DNA of 64,000 nucleotides. Source: Clusia tigrina. Lineage: Eukaryota; Arthropoda; Insecta; Diptera; Clusiidae. The position numbers and the translations under genes are program-made. The notes under the pieces were generated by a model that worked only from the letters and a program-made list of their open reading frames with translations, did not search any database and was not told the origin of the DNA. Positions 55,971 to 64,000 of the stretch are shown here, in pieces. How positions within the stretch are numbered: the first letter of the stretch is position 1; the number at the start of each line of letters is the position of its first letter. The DNA lies in assembly GCA_920105625.2 (NCBI GenBank), contig OV050030.1:87415570-87479569 (forward strand). Direction: 5' to 3'.

Positions 55971-56053
55971 GCAGTACAATGGATATATACTCTGTCTGAG
56001 TGCTGCGCTTACTAGATTGTTCCGACAAAAAATAAAATAAAATAAAAAAATAT

Positions 56054-56309
56054 AAGTATTTAGAAAAAATAAAAAATTAAAATTATAGATTAATATTCGA
56101 TAATATTGTTCTAGAACAAATCGAAAACATAGAAAAGATTAATGTACTAAATTATATTAAGAAAAACAAAACATATACGGATCAATTACATTCGTATCTT
56201 TAGTAATTGTAACCATACTGATAATCGCACTTGTCTTCAAACACAGAAAATTCAAAGTAAAAATTACGAAAATGATGACTCAGGAGAGACCTCAATTTAA
56301 GGCGGGAGG
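56054..56309 (+). pseudogene. Second env tail, unit 2
   Basis: Paralogue of 37248-37504, ending in the polypurine tract AAGGCGGGAGG next to the LTR. Confidence 0.75.
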
Positions 56310-56964
56310 AGTTACGTCAGCAGCGCAATTAACCGCCGCCAGAGCGACGAAAATTACGCCAGCAGCGCAACCAAACGCTGCTTACTCAACTGACACTCTT
56401 TTCCAATATAAAATATAAATGTACGCAAAGGCTGAAACATATTAAGAAAAGAAACCCTCCACTTGCCGAAATGCACCAACGTCCCCATAATCACATTTCA
56501 GTTAGTTCATTTTCTCTTTCCCACTATATTTGTGCAACTCAAGTGCATCGACACTTGAGCAAATTATTCGGGTAAAATTCAAATGCACCTACACCAAATG
56601 CAGGTCACTAATCGTATTCCAACTTATTCTTTGCAACACATTCACTTGAAAGACATTCGTACAGCTCGAATGCAAAGACATTCAAATAAACGACAAATTT
56701 GTGAATGAACCCTAATTCCCTAACACCTCGCCGCGATCGGAATATGGTTTGAAGTGCAACAAATTACGAGAATGGAAATTGTCTACTTTATCAATGTATT
56801 TTTTATTCAAGTATTTCTTTTGTATTTATGTATAAGTAAGGAAAAATGTTATTTAAGAGACTGTTCGAATAGAACTTAAGCTAGTCTAAATTTTGAACTC
56901 CGAAATAAAACTACATACGTTAAACCGAAGTTTAAAAGTGTTGTATTAATTTATTATCGTAACT
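56310..56964 (+). repeat. Full errantivirus LTR, unit 2
   Basis: 655 bp, AGTTAC...GTAACT, followed by the primer site GGCGCAATCG. Over 99% identical to 37505-38158 by eye. Confidence 0.9.
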
Positions 56965-57189
56965 GGCGCAATCGTGGAAAATATTTTTAAAGAAATATTT
57001 TAGAACCAAAATTATTTAACCGCAGTCGTGGAAAATATCTCTAAAGAAATATTTTAAAATCAAACTTTACTAATCGCAGTCGTGGAAGATATCTAAAGAT
57101 ATATTTTAACACCGGAAATTTTAATAAAAGTTAATAACTCTTTTTTTTACTCTAATTGAGAGAAACTAGTTCATTCTAAGTGCTTCTGA
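56964..57189 (+). promoter_or_regulatory. Primer site and triplicated leader repeat, unit 2
   Basis: Same three CGCARTCGTGGAARATAT copies as at 38158-38310, conserved between units. Confidence 0.7.
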
Positions 57190-58210
57190 ATGCCAAAAAT
57201 AAAAGGTGAAAGACTAAAAGCAAATAAATCTCCGTATTCAAGTGCAGTGTCATTAAGCGAACAAAGTATACGAGAGGTACTTTTAAGCCTTAGCATAGGA
57301 ACACCAAGTGCAGGAACCAACACCGAAACAACAATGGGTTTCACCCTCAGCACAAGCGATATGCTTAAAGAAGCCCAACGTATACACGAATTTCGTGGTG
57401 ATGGAACATATGCGCTAACATCTTTTCTACGTGAAGTGGAACTTATCTTGCCAATGATCAGCGGTGAAGCCGGAGCAAGAGAATACATGTTTCAAAGGAT
57501 AGTGATAAATAAAATATAAGGACCAGCCCTAGACGTGGTGAGAACCCTAGGTACAGCAGCTACGTGGAACGACATCAGAGCAGCCCTCGTCCAGAACTAC
57601 GGTGTACAGGAAACATATCATAATCTCTATCAGAAAGCGTTTTCCGCAAAAAATCATAACGTAAGAGAATTTTTTAATTATTTAAAAAATATATTATCTA
57701 GAATTAATGAAAAATTTGAATACGACCAAAATAAACCAACCGAATTCAGCCGACAAAATAATGAATCGGTTATATTAAAAACATTTGTACATAGCATAGA
57801 TACGAATCTAGCCTCAATTGTGCTTAATAAAAATATAAACAATCTGAGGGAGGCATATAGTATATTAGAAACAAACGGCTTAATTAGAGACCAAAACATT
57901 AGCAAAACCATTTGAACACAAAAAAATAGTAATTTCAATCAGTTAAGGCAAAATAAACATAATTCAAGACAAAGCAGCTATAACTCAAATCAGCCTAGAT
58001 ATAATAACTACACTCAGTACAACCTACACAAATTTCTTACAATTCAGGTAGCTTTAGGCAAAATAATTACAATCCCAATCAACCTAGACAAAATAATTAC
58101 AACTTAGGACAGCGTACAAGGAGTGATGAAAATTCAGGTAACTTCGGGCGAAGCAACTATAACTCAAGACAGTTTCAGCAAAGCAATAATAATTCAGCAC
58201 GATCTAGATA
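57190..58210 (+). pseudogene. Errantivirus gag, copy C4
   Basis: Matches gag C2 with about 2% differences. It shares the internal TAA (57517) and adds a TGA at 57913 after NISKTI. The asparagine- and arginine-rich tail follows in broken frames. Confidence 0.75.
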
Positions 58211-58289
58211 AAATAATAGGGACATTTTAGAACCTGGACTACATGGACATTGACCATGTAGAGGAAAATGTAAATTTTCATTTGAGCCC

Positions 58290-58514
58290 CTCAAAATGTA
58301 TCTACCGATAGTCGAACTAGATATAGATAACATCACGATCAAATGCCTTGTAGACACAGGATCTTCCACTAGTCTATTAAATGAAAGTATGCTACCACAG
58401 TATAAGAGACAGCGCCTAAAACGACCCGTAGCTTGTAGGTCACTAAATGGACAAATAAACGTAGAGACAGAAATAATCACCCACTACCAAAAGAGTTTAA
58501 AGAAGATGGGATGA
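58290..58514 (+). pseudogene. Errantivirus protease, copy C4
   Basis: The frame from 58296 reads LPIVELDIDNITIKCLVDTG with the Asp-Thr-Gly site, then SSTSLLNES. It ends early because of a rearranged GGGATGAAAACTAAC repeat near 58507-58545. Confidence 0.75.
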
Positions 58515-58549
58515 AAACTAACAATTGGGATGAAAACTAACAAAGTTTA

Positions 58550-59400
58550 AAGGAAAATGTTTTGACGCAATAATAGGACAAAATCTACTAAAACCATTAA
58601 AAGTCATAATTAATATGGAGAACAACACACTAACAATAAACAACAATTCGATACCTTGGGTCCTGGCCGTATAGATCTAAGGAAATTCACCAACTGGAAC
58701 CCATCGATGATTTTTCTCTCGAATTCAGAGAGTTATTTAAAGACCTTAACCCTAAAGAGGAAAAGGAATTGACAAAATTAATTGCATCCAATAAAGATCT
58801 GTTTTTTCGCGAAGGTGACGAACTAACAAATACGTTCGCCATACAACACGAAATAATAACTACAGTAAATACTCCGACCTACTCCAAGATCTATAGATAC
58901 CCACATGTGCTCGAACAGGAGAATAAGACACAAATCAACGATATGCTAAAGCAAGGTATCATTAGAGAAAGCAACTCTCCCTACTCTGGATCGTTCCAAA
59001 GAAGCCAGACAATTCAGGAAAAAAGAAATGGAGGATCGTGATAGACTATAGAAAGCTAAACGCCATAACCATAGACGACAAATTCCCCATACCCCACATA
59101 GACAGAATTCTCGACAAACTGGGACGAGCCCAATATTTCACCTCACTAGACCTAGCAAAAGGTTTTCACCAAATACTGGTGAAGGTGGAAGATAGGAAAA
59201 AGAGAGCGTTTTCTATATTACGAGTATATTCGCATGCTTTCGGACTGAAAAACGCCCCATCCACTTTCCAACGGCTAATGAATTATGTCCTGAAGGACTA
59301 TATAAACATAATCTGCCTAGTATACATGCATGATATACTTATCTTTAGTACCTCAATCGAGGAACATGTGGAAAACATTAAAAAAGTTTCAACAGACTAA
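58550..59400 (+). pseudogene. Errantivirus reverse transcriptase, copy C4
   Basis: The pre-RT frame is broken near 58650. The frame 58769-59041 has the same frameshift as C2. The frame 59038-59400 gives [35 protein letters not shown] (first catalytic Asp, intact here) and LVYMHDILIFS. The altered codon is CAT at 59329-59331, as in C2, so this lesion predates the split of the two copies. Confidence 0.8.
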
Positions 59401-60316
59401 GATACAATTTGACAAATGCAAATTCTTTGCAAAATAGACCAAATTCCTGGGGCATGTCTTGACCCACCAAGGAGTTAAGCCTAGCCCGCAAAAAGTAGAA
59501 GATATCTTAAAATTAAAATACCCACCACCCCAAAACAAAAAAAAAATTCATTTCTAGGTTATCATAGGGTACTATCGCAAATTCATTAAAGATTATTCCA
59601 AGGTAGCACAACCACTAACGAACCAATCTGCTACGCCAGTAGAACATTAAATGACCACGAACAAAAATACTCCACAACAGAAAAAGAGCTCTTAGCTATC
59701 GTTTGGGCCACTAACTACTATAGGCCATATTTATATGGGAACAAATTTCATTTACTAACAGATCACCAACCACTGAAATGGCTGTACGCGAAATCGAATG
59801 AGAAAGACTTAAACCTCGATTACAAAGGTGGCTCCCCAAATTAGATGAATACTATTGAGCAAAGATTACATAAAAGGCTCAGAAAATAAAGTAACAGATT
59901 TCATGAGCAGGATAAATAACGAGACAGACGAGATAAATGCCCTCGAGAACACCCTCGAAGAAAATTGCAACCAATCCATGGCAACTAACGTAGATGCCAA
60001 GGAAAGCATAGCTACAGTCCACTCTCAAGAAGAGGAACTCCATAATCATATACCAATACTTGAAACGGTCGTGAATAGATTTAAAACACAGATAATAGTG
60101 ACCGAAAATAAAATAAAAGAGTTTGAAATAGTACATAAAAAGAAGAAAATATATATCTCAAAAGACGACTTGGAAAGTAACGTACCGGACATCCTAAGAA
60201 GACACATTAAAATAGGCAAAGTTGGCATTTATCGTGAACTAAGCGATCACGAAAATAACATACTCCAACTACGAATCATAGAAATATTCGATGGTATAAA
60301 CAATTTAATTTGTTAA
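59401..60316 (+). pseudogene. Errantivirus RNase H remnant and linker, copy C4
   Basis: RNase H pieces (STTEKELLAIVW, LLTDHQPLKWLY) are read in broken frames with the same internal deletion as C2. The frame 59855-60316 is the acidic linker, ending early at a TAA at 60314. Confidence 0.7.
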
Positions 60317-61196
60317 ATGCACATATCATGCAAAGGATGTCAATGAGGGAGAAGCGTTTCAACAAATAAAGAAATTTCATAAATTCGAAACGGGACACAC
60401 AGACATTGGTGAAAACTACGAAGGGCTGAAACGATGCATTTATTTCCCCAATCTAAAAAACCTCATACAAAAATTCATGAAAAATTGCGATACCTGCAAT
60501 AGAGCAAAATACGATAGGCGACCAATAAAAAATAAATTCAAAACTACAGAAACACCGAAAGACTGTAAAGAAATAGTCCACATGGACGTATATGCAAACT
60601 CCAAATTAAATTTTATAACATTTATAGACAGATTCTCCAAGTTTGCGACGGCATTTGTACTAGAAGATAGAAATAACCAGACAATAATCGAAAAAATTAG
60701 ACAGTATAAATCCCAAAAAGGACATTTCAAAAAACTCATAACCGACAACGAATTCAGAAGTATAAATATTAAAGATTTCCTTAGAAATGAGCACATGGAA
60801 TTACACTTAGTAAAACCAAATAACCACACTGGTAACTCTGACATAGAAAGACTCCATAACACACTAACAGAGAAAATTAGGGCCCTTGGTATAGAAGAAA
60901 AAGAATTAAATATTCAAAATAAAATTAGCAAAGCGATCGAACAATATAACAATAGATACCACTCAATGACAAGAGAAAAGCCAATCAACGTTGAAACAGG
61001 CAGATGCAAGAAAGACGTAATTTACAAAAGAATATATGACGAAAAACAGAGGCATATAAATAACGGAAACCAGACTAGGGAGCAATATTTATATACAAGA
61101 AACGAGGGATATATAAAAAACTATAAGAACGTTAGGCACAAAGAGCAACCAAAGTTTGTGAAAGCTACCACAAAACATACATGTAAGCAACATTAA
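60317..61196 (+). pseudogene. Errantivirus integrase, copy C4 (best preserved)
   Basis: A 239-codon open frame from 60477 runs without interruption from the zinc-finger half NCDTCNRAK through VHMDVYANSKL, LITDNEF and GNSDIERLHNTL to KHTCKQH. The stop of the other copies is a sense codon here (GAA, 60570-60572). The upstream zinc-finger half lies in another frame (CTYHAK near 60318), so the full domain is still broken. Confidence 0.85.
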
Positions 61197-61210
61197 AATA
61201 AAATACAAAT

Positions 61211-61616
61211 TTGCAGGTGCAACGGATAATCATAACCTTACTAACACTGCTGACACCGATCATAGCTCAACCCCATATCACAACCGAGAGAATCGAGAGT
61301 AACTCCGGGTATATAGAAATAAGAATCGAAGACGTTAACTTTGCAGAATCATATGACACAATATTACACATAATAAACCCTACAGAAATTGCAGACATCA
61401 TTATAAACCTACACAACAATATACTTCAGGCTGACCTAGGAGACAAAACCAAAATACTAGAACTTCAACTAAATATCATCAAACATAAAGCCCAAACCCT
61501 GATACCACAAAGACAAAGACGAGGCTTGATAAACTTCCTGGGTACGGCTCAAAAATGGCTATACGAAACTATGGACGACAATGATAGGCAAGAGATAGGA
61601 GACCACCTTAGTGTAA
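61211..61616 (+). pseudogene. Errantivirus env 5' part, copy C4, truncated
   Basis: The longest intact env start. After the acceptor-like TTTGCAG (AG at 61215-61216) comes a hydrophobic signal-peptide-like run (IIITLLTLLTPIIA), a glycoprotein-like domain, RQRRG near 61511-61525 and an INFLG segment. It is cut at about 61616, where sequence jumps into the interior of an LTR. There is no ATG before the signal-like segment. Confidence 0.8.
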
Positions 61617-62249
61617 GCGATGAAAGTTACGCCAGCAGCGCAACCAAACGCTGCTTACTCAACTGACACTCTTTTCCAATATAAAATATAAATATACGCA
61701 AAGGCGGAAACATATGAAGAAAAGAAACCCTCCACTTGCCGAAATGCACCAACGTCCCCATACTCACATTTCAGTTAGTTCATTTTCTCTTTCCCACTAT
61801 ATTTGTGCAACTCAAGTGCATCGACACTTGAGCAAATTATTCGGGTCAAATTCAAATGCACCTACACCAAATGCATGTCACTTATCGTATTTCAATTGAC
61901 CATTTTATTCTTTGCAACACATTCGCCTGAGAGACATTCGTACAGCTCGAATGCAAAGACATTAAAATAAACATCAAATTTGTGAATGAACCCTAATCCC
62001 CTAACACCTCGCCGCGATCGGAATATGGTTGAAGTGCAACAAATTAAGAGTATGGAAATTGTCTACTTTATCAATGTATTTTTTATTCAAGTATTTCTTT
62101 TGTATTTATGTATAAGTAAGAAAAAAGGTTATTTAAGAGACTGTTCGAATAGAACTAAATTTTGAATAGTCTAAATTTTGAACTCCGAAATAAAACTACA
62201 TACGTTAAATCGAAGTTTAAAAGTGTTGTATTAATTTATTATCGTAACT
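61617..62249 (+). repeat. 5'-truncated errantivirus LTR
   Basis: Matches the full LTR from GCGACGAAAG-like sequence to GTAACT, more diverged than the other two. It is followed by the primer site GGCGCAGTTG and the leader triplicate. Confidence 0.85.
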
Positions 62250-62510
62250 GGCGCAGTTGTGGAAAATATTTCTAAAGAAATATTTCAGAAATAAAATTAT
62301 TTAACCGCGGTCGTGGAAAACATCTCTAAAGAAATATTTTAAAATCAAACTTTACTTATCGCAGTCGTGGAAGATATCTAAAGATATATTTTAACACCGG
62401 ATATTTTAATAACAGTTAGTAACACTTTTTTTTACTCTAATTGAGAGAAACTATTTCATTCTAAGTGCTTCTGAATGCCAAAAATAAAATGTGAAAGACA
62501 AAAAACAAAT
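62250..62510 (+). pseudogene. Leader and first gag codons of a further errantivirus remnant
   Basis: The leader repeat is kept and gag starts MPKIKC at 62477. It is interrupted after about 11 codons by a solo LTR. Beyond it only a gag 3' scrap (63119-63190) remains. Confidence 0.75.
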
Positions 62511-63118
62511 TGTTGGAGATTTTATTTGTTATTGTTATTAATTTCTTTGTAATTGCTCGATTTTAATTAATCTTTTTTATTTCATATAAATTTTATGTTA
62601 CAAGGTATATCGTATAAAAATTGAGCCGCCCTAATGTTTCAATTATTATAAAGGGCATCGCAACAATAACAACACAAACTAAATGTTAATTTCATTAGTT
62701 GCGCTTTGTGTCGCTGCTCTTGTTCGTCTTAGTATGGTCCGCTAACTTAGTATTGTTGTTGTTGTTGTTCTAACGCATCGAACCATTTTTCTGATGCGAA
62801 CAGATTTATATATGTACATACCTGCATATGTAAATAACAATTAGGTTTTTTGGTTCTTTATCGTTGTAACGACAGCATCAAAAAAAAGAAGAAAAAGGTT
62901 TTTCAAGAAGTCAAGGGTAAATCAAGCGATAACTGCCGTGCTGCTTAAATCGTTTTTATTAAGATATTGACCTGTCTCAGCATTAATTAGTTAACTTAAA
63001 TAAATATTAAGTATTTGCTTCATTTAAATAAAGTTCTATTTTAAATTCATCACAATTGAAATCGGGACTTAAGTGTTTTATTTTGTGGCTGGCTCAGTGA
63101 GCCAAAATAACTCGTACA
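62511..63118. mobile_element. Solo LTR, possibly copia-type
   Basis: 608 bp beginning TGTTGGAG and ending GTACA, flanked by the 5 bp direct repeat CAAAT (62506-62510 and 63119-63123). The gag sequence continues across it. No internal coding region exists, so it arose by LTR-LTR recombination. The 5 bp duplication and TGTTGGA start suggest copia, but BEL or gypsy is possible. Confidence 0.8.
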
Positions 63119-63189
63119 CAAATAAATCTCCGCAAAATAAACATAATTCAAGACAAAGCAGCTATAACTCAAAGCAGCCTAGATATAAT

Positions 63190-64000
63190 GCAATGTAATG
63201 TAATGTAAAGGGAGGTATGTCATGTACTGCGACCTAAAAGATCTATTGTACAACCCTCTGCTAATATAGGATTACCCTATAGAAACTCATCCATCTTTGT
63301 TATCCTTAGAAATACTAGGATATCAGCTGGATCTAGCTTTGCTATTTCATTACCTGTTATCAAATATGATCCCAGGCTTTTGTATCTGCTGTGCATCAGT
63401 GCTCCACAGCTGCCTAATATGTGCTCTGCCGAATCGGTTTCCTCGTCGCAGAATCTGCACAATGAACTTGAAACGATTCCTAAGTTGCTTAGGAAGCTTA
63501 CAGTGACCAGTCAAAAGCCCGTCAGTATTCTTAAGCTGTTTTCGGGCAAGTCAATGCAAAATTTGAATCTTTTGCAGTTGTAGTTGCCCAAAAGTAGTTT
63601 TGATTGTCTTAGCCCATTATGACTTGCAAAAAGTTCCTGCCTTTTTTGCCTTTCTTGTTCCCTAAGTACTTCTTGCCATACTCCTCTGCCTATGCCACAG
63701 TAAGGTTCCGGGCCTATCATTGCCATGGAGGCCCCTTTTCTGGCAAGTTCGTCCGCTTGTTCATTGCCTCGGATAATCCTGTGGCCAGGGACCCAGCATA
63801 AACTAACCTTGTTGTACTTTCCCAACTGATTTAATTTCTGTAGACAGTCCCATACTAGCTTAGAGTCCACTTCATACGAGCTTAATGCTCGAATGGCCGC
63901 TTGACTGTCAGAAAGTATGGCTTTTTCCCGGCTTCTATAGCCTCTGTTTAGATTAAACTGCGCGCATCTTTCGATGGCGAGAATCTCTGCATGATCTTAT
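63190..64000 (-). mobile_element. LOA-like LINE, 3' end, running out of the window
   Basis: The left border is a short tandem tail, TTACATTACATTACATTGCA on the - strand, inserted into the gag scrap. The coding region is ORF2 C-terminus. The 5' part lies beyond 64000. Confidence 0.8.
63277..64000 (-). pseudogene. LOA-like LINE RNase H and C-terminal zinc knuckle, partial
   Basis: From the right edge the - strand reads HAEILAIERCAQFNLN, ILSDSQAAIRAL (RNase H Asp), then VSLCWVPGHRIIRGNEQADE (the His and Asp block), LARKG, and finally CRFCDEETDSAEHILGSC, the zinc knuckle. Frames 63511-63870 and 63277-63462 are separate, with a shift near 63510. This copy keeps the RNase H that LINEs J and K have lost. 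Confidence 0.85.

Larger units (their letters stand above)
51647..56053 (+). mobile_element. LOA-like LINE J, copy 2
   Basis: Collinear with 32843-37247 at an offset of about 18,804 bases, differing at about ten sites by eye. Shared lesions are the ORF1 frameshift, the endonuclease-RT deletion, the YAYD active site and the RNase H deletion. Private differences include an intact Pro in GCPQGG (54691-54693) and TGC instead of the stop at 55362-55364. Confidence 0.85.

Noticed and set aside
28651..61616. The duplicated units as a pure assembly artefact
   Set aside because: Unit 2 has its own LINE insertion, its own 680 bp duplication and many private substitutions. A haplotype mis-join for part of it cannot be excluded without reads.

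Overview
The window is eukaryotic, AT-rich and made almost entirely of nested transposable elements and virus-like elements. I find no convincing host gene, no functional RNA gene and no bacterial-type feature. The element mix is a Polinton/Maverick, a Penelope, a mariner of the DD41D type, I-like and LOA-like LINEs, Ty3/gypsy elements and env-bearing errantivirus-like elements. That mix points to an insect, most likely a higher fly (Diptera); a tephritid-like fly is a guess. Every family call is from reading translated motifs by eye, not from a database search.

Region 1 (1-16,693) is a decayed Polinton. On the + strand the order is packaging ATPase, a DUF8207-like protein, an unknown protein, integrase, penton-like minor capsid protein, a 56-codon ORF and the double jelly-roll major capsid protein. 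A conserved hypothetical follows, then a protein-primed type B DNA polymerase on the - strand. The integrase gene is cut into three pieces by a roughly 3 kb foldback element (itself holding a small MITE), by unassigned sequence, and by a Penelope retroelement. The major capsid gene is cut by a 4.5 kb gypsy element with 715 bp LTRs and an exact AAAG target duplication. The ATPase 5' region occurs again at 16,442, beside the polymerase, suggesting a head-to-tail or circular junction.

Region 2 (16,694-28,650) is an I-like LINE (endonuclease and reverse transcriptase) split by a 10 kb minus-strand gypsy element (LTRs at 18,055 and 27,547, target duplication GTAT). This gypsy keeps gag, protease, reverse transcriptase and RNase H but no recognisable integrase. 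Its 3' half instead holds a retroposed 3' fragment of tRNA-Lys(CTT) with an 11 bp duplication and an internally deleted mariner.

Region 3 (28,651-63,190) is an array of errantivirus-like elements (gag, pol, env; LTRs AGTTAC...GTAACT; PBS GGCGCARTCG). It is organised as two about 14.4 kb units (28,651-43,075 and 43,085-61,616). Each unit holds an integrase-env end, a non-coding repeat block inserted in env, an env tail with an LTR piece, a GC-rich LOA-like LINE (J), a second env tail, a full LTR, and gag-pol-env. The second unit also carries a separate minus-strand LOA-like LINE (K, 44,367-48,378, 14 bp target duplication) and a 680 bp tandem duplication. The two J copies differ at only about ten sites over 4.4 kb, while flanking gag-pol differs by about 2%, so the array looks shaped by recombination or conversion. 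A further truncated LTR/gag remnant carries a solo LTR (62,511-63,118). The window ends inside a third LOA-like LINE (- strand).

Nearly all the coding regions are broken by stops, frameshifts, deletions or altered catalytic residues. The interest lies in the nesting history, junctions and retained cis-elements rather than in working genes.
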